Translations under genes and position numbers: made by a program
Notes under the pieces: generated by a model
Told to the model about the DNA's origin: nothing
Database searches by the model: none
What the model saw: the letters and a program-made list of their open reading frames with translations, nothing else
NCBI GenBank assembly: GCA_037074765.1
Contig: JBAMDO010000187.1
Location: forward strand, 1-64,000
Length of the DNA stretch: 64,000 nucleotides
Direction: 5' to 3'
DNA from: Mansonella perstans
Taxonomy: Eukaryota > Nematoda > Chromadorea > Rhabditida > Onchocercidae
Shown: piece after piece, positions 23,820 to 36,447 of the stretch
Layout of the letters: every line of letters begins with the position of its first letter
Numbering within the stretch: position 1 is the stretch's first letter

Positions 23820-26800
23820 ATGTCCGGATTGAAAGTTGTTGCAAAACGATCAAATCATAGTGTAAATCAGAGTTCAAGAAGTAATGAACATACACGGCAG
23901 GAATCTACTAGCAGCGACAGGTTTGCTTAATATATAACTTGTATTTCAAAAAATCGTATTAGTTGGATTAGTTCCTAGTAAATGTAAGTAACAGAAATTA
24001 TAGAAATTTTGTGAATACGAATTAAACGCTACTGCTGGCTCCATTATAGTAATAGTTCAGGAGAAGATTTCGCATTTCAGTGATTAAGCTGCAAGAAGTT
24101 TACAAACTATCCGTGCTTTCAGTTCTTGACATTTCATACTGCTTGTTTTAATCAGCTAGCATGTAACTTTCAACCTATTTAACATTTATGTATCGTCATT
24201 TTTCGCCATTCTTGTTATTTTACTGTGCTACTCTGGTTGTATTTCACTATGATATGCTCAGCATTATAGTTCTATTTTTTAGGAGAGATATGATTGAACA
24301 TTTTGGTCGTAGTAGAGGTACAATTCTACGAACTTATCAGAGAGATGGTCCGAATCGCCGCGGTTTTCATAACACGAGCAGCGGAAGAAGCAGATATGAT
24401 CCAAATTCAAGAAAACATGTGATTCGTAGTCCACAATGTTATTTAGTAAGTTTGTTTTTTTGTAACGAATTTATCCAAGACTTTGTTAATTGTTAAAAAG
24501 TTCTCAATGCTTACATATCTGAAGGGTGAATTTTCTAGAATCGATCAGATCATGCTGGTATCAAATTCAGAGGCGAAACTTCAGAATGTGATATATGTTG
24601 TCTCGAATCCGATCTGTTTGCTGTTGGACCGTGTTTACATCCTATATGCATAGAATGTGGAATTCGATTACGAATTTTGTGTGAAAGCGAGACGTGTCCT
24701 AAATGCAGAACTGTTATCGATGTGGTAATCCAGTTTTTTTTTTCATGCCCCATTTTAAATTGTCTGTTTTTTTCAAGATTTTTTCGAGACTGGATAATTA
24801 TCGAAATGCCGCACCTTATAAATACATTTGACGCTTGCTTTGGTGCATTTCGCACCTACTAAGCATTAAATAAAGTACTGCTCAAAGCATAAGTTGGAAT
24901 CTGTATCAGTGAGATAATCAAATTTTTCTTCAAGCTTAATTAAGCGTCAAATTTCAGTTGTATTTTGTGCCATTCCCAGGTAATTGGGATGGTTATCAAG
25001 TACCCCTTCAATGCACAGAGCATAAGAATGCTGCAAATTACAACGTTAAATTAGCGGATGATTATGTTGCAAGATGTTACGACAGTTATTTATCTCATCA
25101 GTGCTTAATATGTGAAAAAAAGTAACTTCCGAATTCTTTTTCAATTCATTTTTAGAAATTGTAAGCTGTTTTCCCCAGAAAACTGAATTAATTATAGGGG
25201 TGAGAAACGGGTATTTGAGACTTTTGCTCAGTTGAATCAACATGTGTATATGGTTCATCGTTTTGAATTCTGTAATATTTGTGTGGAAAACTTGAAATTA
25301 TTTACTCATGAGCGGAAATTTTATTCGCAGCTTGAATTAAAACGACATCTCGAGATTGGTGATTCTAATGATAAAAGCTTTACAGGTGGGTATGTTCAAT
25401 GCACTTTTTTAGTAAGTACTTATTGATTAAAATAGAAGTCTCCGGCATTTTTGCGTTTTTGCACAGCATGGAGGTTCGCAACACCTTAAAATATACTATC
25501 ATTAGCAAAAGGAATTCGCATGTATGCTTGCTAATTTTTGATGGCATGATGAAATTTAAATGCGAGGTTTTTGAATATGTAAAAGTATCATTTAAAAAAT
25601 GCGTTTAGATTCAATAAAATCTTTTTGCATTTTTAGGTCATCCAAAATGCTTGTTCTGTTCAGAACGCTTCTTGGATGAAGAGTTCCGTTACAAACATCT
25701 TCGCAAGGAACATTTCTTCTGCCAAATTTGTGATGCTGATGAGCAAAGCAATTACTTTTTCCCGTAATCTCTGTTTTTATTTTTCAGTTTTGGAAAAACT
25801 TTATTGTGAAACATTCTTCTATATATAAACATATATATCTGATCTGCTTGAATTTTATTGAATTATTTCAGGGAGCATGAGGATTTGTTGATCCATTATA
25901 GAGCAGAACATGTTATATGCGAAGAGGATGAATGTTTGCATTTGGGAATAGCATTTCGAACGGATACTGAGCTTAAGTTACATAAGGTTAAATTTTTTGA
26001 TTTCAAATCGCTATTCGTAAATATAGCGCTCGTAAATTTTTTCCATTTTCATGTTCCCGTGTTAATTGAATGAAAATTATAAGACAAAACTGTACTGAAT
26101 TAAAAGGAAATGATTAATATGATTTTATAAAGCGATTAGCATAAAAGTTTTCAGGTGATGTTGGAAGTACAAATGTGAGAATCTTAAGTAAGGCCAAACT
26201 TGTCCAATGAAATTTTGCATTAATTTAAATATTGTTCTAGTGCTGTTTCACATCATTCGCATTTTGATGTTTTGTTTTTTGTAGAGTCGAGATCATGCAG
26301 CTGGCCCGCAGACACTAACTTTAGATTTTCATTTTCCGGATCGGAATATGGTTGGACCAAGTCGAGGTGGCAGAACAGATTACCCAACACGTTCTGCATT
26401 TTCTTCAAAACCTTCATGGGAGAATAAGTCAGTTCTAATTCTGTCACCGACACACTGTTTAATGCTTCAATAAATTTACAAACTGAGATTCAGATATAGG
26501 TTATCATTTGCACTAATTTTCTTATTCAAGTAGAGAATTGGCACTCTCATGTGCTGCTGTATTTTTGCTTCCTAACCTTCACGAAACACAGCATTGCTTT
26601 TTCTGGAGATCTGTTTTTGTTTTTTTTTTCTTTTTTTTAGGGGGAGGGAGTTTCTACCGGTTATTGGCAAGGAAGAGAATAAAAATTGCTTCGAAAATAA
26701 TCGAATGTGAAAAATTTGGAACTTGTTTCATAGCTGTTATACTTTATTTCACGTTATTTTTGAAATTCAAATGTCTTGAAAAGACATAAATTGTAAACTT

Positions 26801-29547
26801 TCGTCTACTTGAAAAAAAATGTGACGAATGCATTATTTCAGGCCAGTTCCCAACAGCTTATCAAATGCATCTTCAACAGAAAATGAACTAACTGGGACAT
26901 ATACTCCAGACAGTTCTGAGTTCAAGTTGCAAGGTAGTGATTTTCCCCGTTTGGGGAAATCAACACAGATTTCTGGTGCTTCTAATTTAGTGTCTTCATC
27001 ACAAGATAACAAGAATATCGCAAAACCTCAAAAAGTAACCACTGCGAATAGAGGCAAAGCTGCATCAAACCCTAGCGAAGTAAGTCATTCGCTACAAACA
27101 GATTTTTTAAGTCCCATATAATTTCTTTAAAATATATATACAAATTGTAGTGCTAGTTCAATTTTAAGTTGTCAGATTATCTTTTTAGCTTAATGCGATT
27201 TCTTCAAAGTCGTGGTTTATTGATGACGACGAGCAATTCCCTCCTCATCAAATACCAGAGAGTGTGAATAAACAGCAAACTGAAAGTGAAGAAACAAAAG
27301 ATTTCATGAAAGACAGAGTCGAAGTAAGGTTTTCAATTTTTTTTGCATTCATTTTTTTGATTAGTTATACTTGTCAAAAGCAAGTTTTACTTGCGGGATT
27401 CGATTGCCTTCAACAACAAGATGTTTTATGTATCTGAAACTAAGATGAGGTTCTTACTGGAAAACTGACGAAATGATGTAGTTTCTAAAACATATTTTGT
27501 ATTAAAATTGTTAATTACATTTCTACACCCAACTAACTCCCAACTTGTTTAGGTTGAAGCTAATTCAAGAGCATCAGCAATCGAGTTGTCATGGTCTAAA
27601 GCAATAAAGAAACCAATGTCCTTAAGTAATGTAGCATCCGCACTAGCATTAAACGATTTCCCAAGTTTATCTGCATCTGCAGCAGCAAAACCTACGAGCA
27701 ATTTATTGCCTGGATCAGTATGGGCTAAAAAGAGTCGCTGTATTACGCAGGTGCATCATTTTTGCATATTTTTGACAAAGGTGGTGGATGTTCTCAGCAT
27801 ATAAGCTGGATCTTGCTTATGTTCAATGCGATACATGTTCTGATAATGAGTTGACTTCATGGTGGTTGATCGTGTCGTAGGTTTTTCAAGTTTCTGTTAA
27901 AAAAAAATGCAAATTTGGTTATATCTTAGGTTTCACAATATCACCTTGTTAATCATCAAGTTAATCCACTATGCATATTTTATAATGGCGAGTTAAGTTC
28001 TACGTGTTGAACAAAATTAAGTGCAATTATGGATTTATTTTTGGCATATAATTATCTAATGACATGCAAAAATTTATGGGCTTTGCAATTCTTAAACATT
28101 TAATAATTCATTATGATGTGTGCTGCATGTACGCTATTCCAAATTTGCAGGTACTGCCAGGGCAGTTAAACTTGTCTTCATCATTCCCAGTCACTGATAA
28201 CTTCTCACAAAAAAAAAAGCAGCTGCCTCTACCAGATCTTTGGCCACAAGAGTCGGTGCCCGAAAATTGGGAAGATCGGGAAGATTCTTCTGCAGTGGTG
28301 CCTTTATATTGCTTTCGTATTGTTTATTGATAAAGAGCTTTTTTAAAATGTCAAGTTTTAATTAAATTTGATTTTGTTTGGTTTTGTTTTGGTAATTTTC
28401 AGTTTATTTCAAGGGATCACTGTCGAAAATGACTTTAAAAGACATGGTTGTTACCAAGGATGCCTCGAATAAAAAAAAGATAAAGAAGACTAAAAACAAG
28501 CAGCAGCACACTTCTGCCAAGGAATTAAATGAGCAATTTTCAGAAGTGATTATTTCATCATTTTTCAATTAAATTGATTGTAGGCTTATGAGAAGATCGG
28601 GAATGATGAGAAGTTTTGCAGGGTAAAAAAAGAAAGGTAAATGACAAAGCAGTTGATGAGTTCATTAACCCTTTCTCGTCTTTTTCTTCTCGCATTCATA
28701 ATGAAAATGAAGCTAAGGAGGCAAGTGTCACGCAATCATCATTTGCTTTATCAGAGGTATGTGTATGTTAAATCATTAGTTTATTAGATATGAACAAGAT
28801 GTTTGAATTGCATTGATGCAGCCAAAAATTGGCAAATATTCAAATGAAATGTTTCATATCATTAGGTTTGAAGTTTTTCTGATATTAACTATCATAGAAT
28901 ATATCTCCGATTAGATGTTTCATGACCCATTATTTGAAGAGTAACACTTTCAGTTGCTTGCATCAACTTTCTCAGTTTCTAACAACATGAAAATAAAAGA
29001 AGAAAAGAATGAGCCTGCGGAAACAGTTGCAGCTGATTCTAAAGCAATGATTGATGCATTATCGGTCAATACTTTTCCAGAGCTTGATGAAGGATCAGAA
29101 GGAAAAGTAAGCTTTTAGCATGTTGCAAATTTTAATATGTTTGATTTTCATCCTGGAAATTGCATATTATGGTTTGAAATCTGTTTTTCTTAACCTGGGT
29201 ATTTTTTTTTAATTTTTTTTTGTCTTCTTAAAGGCAAGGTTTGATTTTATTTTCATGCTAAACTTTTTAGCAATGCTTACAGCCACATTTTGTTTCAGAC
29301 CTTTGCGAAACAGTTAGAAATTTCTGGAAGACATCTTCCACCGGATTTTGGTTTGCCTTCCGGATTATCTTCCATGAAGTTGGCACCTCCTCCTGGTTTT
29401 GGTCCACCACCAGGTTTTGGTAATATAATATATCCAGAAACACAAGCTTCGTCAAGTATTGCGGATAAATCTTCTGATGAAAATGTAAATGTGAATGTTT
29501 CAAAGGTAGTGAAGTATGGTAACAAGAAAGGCAAAAGTGATGAATAG
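23820..29547 (+). CDS. znf-598: ZNF598/Hel2-type RING E3 ubiquitin ligase, 16 exons
   Basis: Role (family knowledge): ubiquitinates 40S proteins of collided ribosomes, triggering ribosome-associated quality control. Exons: 23820-23920, 24283-24445, 24539-24724, 24958-25121, 25198-25385, 25637-25763, 25872-25986, 26285-26427, 26842-27079, 27189-27323, 27553-27750, 28151-28297, 28414-28545, 28622-28756, 28954-29106, 29299-29547; about 857 aa, close to human ZNF598 (about 900). All phases agree. Only the exon 12/13 junction is uncertain: the best TTTCAG acceptor (28402) gives a stop in phase, so I used AAG at 28413; a GTATTG donor at 28316 would rescue TTTCAG. Seen: RING of C-X2-C-X11-C-X-H-X2-C-X2-C-X12-C-X2-C form at residues 105-144; C2H2-type fingers about 198-355 (QCLICEKK, FCNICVENLK, HPKCLFCSERFLDEEF, FCQICDADEQ); acidic/serine-rich linkers; Lys-rich NKKKIKKTKNK; C-terminal PPPGFGPPPGFG at 805-816, a doubled GYF-domain ligand. 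Start: first ATG in phase with exon 2. An AATAAA lies at 30307. Confidence 0.93.
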
Positions 29548-31306
29548 ATATGCGGAAGTGGTAAGTAGAACAGTTTGTTAATTTGCCTGTTGAATTTTTT
29601 GAATTTGAATTCTTATTTCTTATTCTGTGCTTTAAAATATGAAATATGTAACAATTGCTAGTATTTTAGGTTCATCGTTTCGAGGCCTTACATAATTTTT
29701 TAGATTCATTATTAGGTTATACACTTTTACATACATGAATTGATTATACAATTTTTCACTGAGTAAAAACGATCCTTGTGCTTCCCTTTTGTTTTTTTGT
29801 TCTGTTATTTCGCGTCTTCATTTTTTTCCACTGAAGCAGTTGATTGATGTTATGAAGTTAACACATCCTGTTCAGTAACACATAATTCGTAAAAAAGATA
29901 TGAGTTATTTCAGTATTTGCTAAAATGAAATGTTGCTGTTGCAAGCGCAACATCGCTCAATCCTTTGTTTTATTTGAAGAAATATGTTTCGGAATTTTTA
30001 ACATAATCATTGTTTGATTATATAAACTTTTGCAAATGAACTACAAATTAGGTGATATTTTAAAGATATAAAACGTAAACTTCCTACTGTTTGTATTTTA
30101 TATCTTCCTATTCTATGATTAGCAGACGGTAAATTATTGCTTGTAGCAGTTTTGAATTTTCCACTCTTTCTCTTCTGATGTGAAAATTCAACGTTTATAT
30201 CTTTTATCTTATTTAATAGCTATTAGTTCGTATCGTTTCTTTGCCTGCAGTTTCAAGTCATTATTTCATTGAAATATGCATTATGCTATATTTTGGTTAC
30301 GGGATGAATAAATCTGTAAGGCAAAAAAAAAAAAAAAAAAAATGCTTTTAAAATAGGAATTTGATTACTACTTCTCATCTGATAATTTTTAACATAAATG
30401 CAATGATGTTTATGGTACATTTCTGAAATGATATGGAAACTCAGGATACTCTTTTTTATCAAAATAATAGTGTTTTCTGTTACTTCCATTCATTGTGGAT
30501 ACTTGTAATAAATACTTCTTTTGTGTAATTCTAACAAAGTAAGCTCTCAAAGCAAAGATCAAGAGATATTTTCTAAATAAAAAAAAATTTTCTTAAATAT
30601 TTTGCAATCATTTAAATTTAAGTTGAAAATGATTTAAAAAAAAAAAAAAAGAAAGTGGAATTAAAAGTTAGCTAAAATTCATAAAACCGTGGAATTAAAA
30701 GTTAGCTTTTAAAAAAAAATGGAATTAAAAACTAGCTAAAATTCATGATATATATATATATGGAATTGCTAATCATTTATTGGATCAAAATAGCTTCAAC
30801 ATTTTTTCGCAATCAAAAAAACAATAGTAAAAAAAAAAATGTGAAAATGATGAAAAAGCTACCATAAAAAGATGGAAGAGTTTTGTATTAAGTGAAGACT
30901 ATTTTGTTGATGATGATGATTTGGTTGAGCGATAATATATAACTTTCTTCCATTTGATATTTAAAAAAAAAAACCATTTGAAATGAATAACAATTTATTT
31001 TTGAACAATACTAAGTGTTTTTTTTTAAAGAATAAAAAGGTGTTGAGTAAAAAGGTATAAAAAAAAAAAAAAATGACCGATTAGATTTTATGCACAATAA
31101 CAGTAAAAAAAAAAAAGAAAAAAGTATTTGAATGCATATAAGAGTGTGTATAGCTGAGATAAATAGTAAAAAATGATGAGAAATAATGGATGGAATTCAA
31201 ATTGAATGATAAATATCACTGAATGAATATAAATGTCATAGAGGAGTGTAAATTTGATGCATTATACATATTAAATTGATTTCTTCCTTTTTCCACTTTT
31301 TTTTTT

Positions 31307-31342
<36 letters not shown>

Positions 31343-34023
31343 TTTATCGAATAATATTTAGAGCTTTGTTTCGATGTGTTATTTATCAATGATGATAAAT
31401 AATTGCAAAAGACGAAAAAGGGACGAAAAAAAAAGTTAAACAAAACTGTTACGGATAGATACAGCAGCACATAGCAATATACCTTTTTGCCCTAAGTTTT
31501 GAGCTATAAAGAAATTTGAAATTTTTATCTGTAAATGTATTCAAAAAAAAAAATGGCAGCATTTGTTTGGCTGCTTTTATTTCTATTGAATTTCAATTTT
31601 TAGCATAATTATATCGTTTAACTTAGCATAATTATATCGTTCAACTTAGCATTATCAAAAAATGATTAAAAAAGAAAAAAAATGAGAATAATAATTAACA
31701 AATGATAGTTGATAATAATGATAAATAATAATAATAATAATGTTGTATGATTGATTCATTTATTACAGTTTTACACTTTTTCCTTTACCATTCTCTCACT
31801 GATTGTTTGTTTGAAACTTATCGATTTCCCTGATATGATAGGAGGAAAATATCAGTTCTGAAAGGAAATCAAATAAACAAAAGGTTTGAATAGAAAAAAA
31901 AAAAAAAAAAAAAAAAAAAGGAAAAACTTTACATGTAAGAAGCTTCTTTATAAGTAATTTTCACTGCCATAATATTTCTCATCTGCAATCATTTTAACAT
32001 TAAAAATTGAACATTAAAATTATTACACACTTAGGCAAAAAAAAAAGCAACAAAGAATGTTCTTTTCAAGGTAAAAATTTATTGGAAATTAATATTACCA
32101 TTAATATATTCTATTGAAAATAAGAATCCTTTCGTGAATCGATTAAATAATTTAATTTGAAAAATGATAGAATGGACTGTGAATTATTATTAGATTTTAT
32201 TTTGGAAAGTATTGGGTGTGGAACGATAGGCGATCGTCATTACCTGACAGTATTAGATATTTCATTTAGCACTCTAATATTGCTCAGGTAAGACGATAGC
32301 CATTCATTTATTTGATTAAAGAGTAATGAAATTAAAAATTTGATAATGCTCAACTAAATTGTACTATATAATAATTTGTTTATTGTCACGAATATATGTG
32401 ATATTACATCTTTTAGCTACAGTAGTAATTTTCAACAAATTGCTAGTAGCATTTTGTGATAGCACTAATGTTGTAAGTTTTTTTTCATACTTCTAATCCT
32501 TTTTTTTTTTGGGAATATGAAGTATTGTAAATAGCAACATATCAAAAATTAAACATTTTAATATTGAAATTAAATTATTTGAAAGATATGATTGTAAATA
32601 TTTAATCTATGTCTTATTTCTTCAACAATCCTCGCCCTATCGTATACTTTTGTAATGCTTAATACTTACAATACTTTTGTACTTACAATAACAATAATAA
32701 ATTAAATCTAGTAATACATACAATGATACTTCGTGACGTATGTAATTCTCGATTCAAATTATTTGCATCAATATTCTAAATAACTTAGCTTTAGAATTTT
32801 AAAACATTAGAAATTTGCTTCGTATAACAATAACTTTTGTTAGTTTGCTCATCGCTACCTTAATATTTGATTTGTTTTTCAAAAAATTTCTTCCATTTAC
32901 ATTACAATGAGACAAAATATGAAAAAATATGAAAGCCATTTTAAATATGAAAAAATCAATTTTAATTTAGGACTGAATGAAAAATCAAAGATCTGATGTA
33001 ATTTGCAATTGCTATTTAAATTTAGTTCGAAATAAATTAGTTAATTTATGGATTTACGACAATCCTGAAATATCTTGCTTTGGTAAGTGTTACATGTGTA
33101 TAGTAAAATCATTATAATATAAAGCAAGTTTTATTATGAAAATAGAAATTGTCAAAAGAAAAATATTATAATTATCAAATATACAGAATAATTAAAAATA
33201 TAGTATCGAATGATATATCCTTAATTAATAAATTCACGAATATGAATTTTTTTCGCTTATATACTGACTTCTGCGCTGTTAGTGAATTTAAGAAAATATG
33301 ATCGATTAGCTAGAAAAAATCCATATTATTCCTCAAAATATTTGATAAGACAGTGAAAAGTGTTTTAAATCTTTACCTAAGATAATTTTCATTAAAAATG
33401 CAATATCCAATTCAGCGCTGACACATTGTGATAATTTCTCTGTAATTTGATAATATTCTCATCAATTAGTTTTTCTGCAATTTCAAAAATTTTTCGCAAA
33501 ATCTCCCACAATACTGAAAATACAAATAAAATTATAAGAAATTTTTTTTTTTTTTTATTGTAAAAAGTGACCATAACAAATGCACAAAAATGACAATAGA
33601 CCCTACCTGATTGATATTTTTTATAACCAAATGTCCTTAAATATTTATCAAAATATAAATATTCTATATAGTTTAAAAAAGTTTCCTTTTTTCATTTTTG
33701 TTTATTTCCTGAAATTTCTACGAGAAAATGCTAATAAATTACATATATTTAATTAACAGTAAATGTAAATGTACCGAATACTAATTAATTAACAACATAC
33801 TGATTAATTAATGGTAGACATATTGATTAATATGATGTTTTACTATCAATGCAAATAAATAATAATAATTCGAGCAAAACAATTTGTGGAAAAAAAAAGA
33901 AGAAGGAAAAGAAATGTGCTAAATTTTTAATTAGTTCTTATGAAATGAAATAATTCTCAAATTGATATTATGAATGTGAAAAAAAAAGGATAAGATAGAT
34001 TGATAATGATAAAAAACGGATCG

Positions 34024-34556
34024 ATTCATTCATTCATTTCATTCATTTATTTCATTCATTCATTCATTCATTTCATTCATTCATTCATTTCATTTATTCA
34101 TTCATTCAATCATTCATTTCATTTATTCAGTCATTCATTTATTCATTCATTCATCCATTCATTTATTCATTCATTCATTTATTCATTCATTCATTCATTT
34201 ATTCATCCATTCATTCATTCATTTATTCAGTCATTCATTTATTCATTCATTCATCCATTCATTTATTCATTCATTCAATCATTCAATCATTCAGTTATTC
34301 ATTTATTCATCCATTCATTCATTCATTTATTCATTCATTTATTTATTCATTCATCCATTCATTCATTCATTCATTCATTCAGTCATTCATTCAATCATTC
34401 AATCATTCAGTTATTCATTTATTCATCCATTCATTCATTCATTTATTCATTCATTCAATCATTCATTTCATTCATTCAGTCATTCATTTATTCATTCATC
34501 CATTCATTCATTCATTCATTCATTCAGTCATTCATTCAATCATTCAATCAGTCATT
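34024..34556. repeat. CATT tetranucleotide satellite (about 530 bp)
   Basis: Long array of ATTC/CATT units with CATC, CAAT and CAGT variants and occasional single-base slips. The plus strand is open through it as a 251-codon frame of HSFI repeats because 12 bp (three units) equals four codons. This is not a gene. The non-repeat tail after 34560 is also unlike any family. Confidence 0.97.
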
Positions 34557-34885
34557 TCTCACCGATCTTCACATGCATGAAATAGAAGAGAAGGAAGAGA
34601 AAAAGGAAGATGATACAAAAGCTATCTATATGGATGATAATGATATGCAAAAATCTTTCGATATATCTATTTCTCTCTCCTCTCATTCTCCATTCCCTCC
34701 CCCCCCCTTCCTACCTCTCCCCCTCCCCCCGCATTCTCTCGGTGCTATTGGTTAAAAATGATAAGAAAAGGGAAAGAATTATAACTGAGACATTTCCATT
34801 TCTTTTCTTAACTAAACAACCATAACATTTTAAAACATTTAAAACTAACGGGGGAAAAAGCAATGAGGGAATGGAATGGATTGGG

Positions 34886-35100
34886 AGAGAGAGAGAGAGA
34901 GAGAGGTGAAAAAGTTATTCCTTCTTCACATCATCATCATCATTGTTACCATTATCAATAATAATAATATATCGTAAAGGAGAACGCGGGGGAATGAAGA
35001 ACGGGGTATGGAATAGAGCGGGAAAGAAAAAGCAAAAAAAGAGAACGGAAATAAAAAAAAAAGAGGGAAGAGGTAGAAAGAACGGATCTTTTCAATTTTT
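34886..35100. repeat. Purine-rich tract with GA repeat and CGGGGGAA motifs
   Basis: Starts with (GA)n at 34886-34903; after an ATC-rich gap it continues as G-rich purine DNA at 34978-35080 containing CGCGGGGGAATG and GAGCGGGAAAG. Low complexity; no coding. Confidence 0.7.
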
Positions 35101-35149
35101 TTCCCGCTCATTTTTGTTTCTTTCAATTATTGCCTTTACAAACATTGAC

Positions 35150-35207
35150 AGACACACACAGACACACGTACACACACATACACACACACACACACACACA
35201 CAAAACA

Positions 35208-35251
<44 letters not shown>

Positions 35252-35400
35252 AAATGCTTACATCTGTATGTAAACTTTAAGTAAAGGTACTAGTTAAACA
35301 TACACGCACATACATAAACATACAAACACATACATGATGGTTATCATGTAAATACACAGACACAGACACATACACACATACACACATTTACTCATACAAT
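35150..35400. repeat. CA dinucleotide repeats
   Basis: Two (CA)n tracts of about 35 and 45 bp plus ACATACACAC variants; His/Thr frames are artefacts. Confidence 0.95.
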
Positions 35401-36324
35401 GATAGTTTGTTAATTAATTAATTAATTATTGAAAGTGTATAATTTTATGGTAAAATTGATTTTTATAAGGACCAAAAGAGAAATAAGAGGAATGAGATGG
35501 GAAAAGGGCCAAAAAAAAAAAAAAAAAATGATAACTTTGATACAATTATGAAGAACGATTTAGATAAATTCTTGAAAATAAAAATTATTTTTTAATTTTA
35601 ATATAATTTATAATTTATATTTGCCAATTAGACAAGAAAATGAATTTCAGGAAGATAAGAAGAAAAAAGAGAAATACCTTCCCATATCTTATAAAAGGAT
35701 TTAATAAAATAGACATAATTATTTAAGCAAAATATTTTTATAACAAACATTTCGAATTTATTTTCATTTCAAATTATAATTTTCATAAATCGCTCACAAA
35801 TGATAATTTTTAATTTTCTTTAATTTTGAAAATTTTGCAACAATAAATAATCAAATTTAAAAATTTCTTTCTTAATTAATCAAACATTTTGCAAAATTTG
35901 ATTATTTCTTTCTTTTCAAAAATACATTTTAATGATAATACATGCATTGATCCATGTCAACCATCAAAATTTCAAAAATTTCTTCAATTCATTTCTATAT
36001 TTATCGCTTTTTTCTTTTTATTTCTTTCTATAGTCAACTCTAATCTAAATTCTTTAGCTTTTCTTTTTCTCACAAAATTAAATAATTTCTGTGAAAAAAA
36101 AAACAAAAACAACAAAGTTAGGCAATTATTCAAGTTGAGAAAATTCTCGCTTTTTCATCTGAGAGTAATTCAAAAGAAAATTTAATTTCACAGAATTTAA
36201 AAATCAATAAACTTAAAAAATATTTTATGTAATTAAATATTTGAAACAAAATAATTTGAAAAATTTTGAAATTTGAAAAAAAAAATTACTTAAGCGATTT
36301 TTTTTTTTGGTTATTTAAAAAAAA

Positions 36325-36447
36325 ATGTTATCAGAAACGATAGATGATGAATTTTTTCTGCGTTTTTCACTGAATTATAAAGATTGGGAAAAGTTCCGCG
36401 TTACATATGGTTCTGCTTTTCCGTTACCGTATGCTTCGATCAACTAA
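36325..36447 (+). CDS. Possible small ORF, 40 codons, unrecognised
   Basis: Complete ATG-to-TAA frame reading MLSETIDDEFFLRFSLNY, then KDWEKFRVTYGSAFPLPYA. Codon and amino-acid composition (charged, aromatic, few homopolymer codons) look coding, unlike neighbouring frames, and G+C is higher than the flanks. No family resemblance is recognised, and no splice sites or related exons nearby tie it to a larger gene. It may be a micro-ORF, a lone exon, or chance. Confidence 0.25.
   Translation: MLSETIDDEFFLRFSLNYKDWEKFRVTYGSAFPLPYASIN

Larger units (their letters stand above)
29548..36324. other. 3' UTR and gene-free A+T-rich DNA
   Basis: The first 750 bp is likely znf-598 3' UTR, with AATAAA at 30307 and 30508. 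The remainder has A/T homopolymers (T-run 31311-31336, A-run 31891-31919), short direct repeats such as GGAATTAAAAGTTAGCT near 30656-30740, the CATT satellite and CA repeats. No supportable gene was found. Confidence 0.55.

Noticed and set aside
29267..29534. Minus-strand frames opposite the last ZNF598 exon
   Set aside because: Antisense shadows of a well-supported exon.
34000..34755. 251-codon plus-strand frame of HSFI repeats
   Set aside because: It is the translation of a CATT satellite; no start context, splice sites or non-repeat domain.
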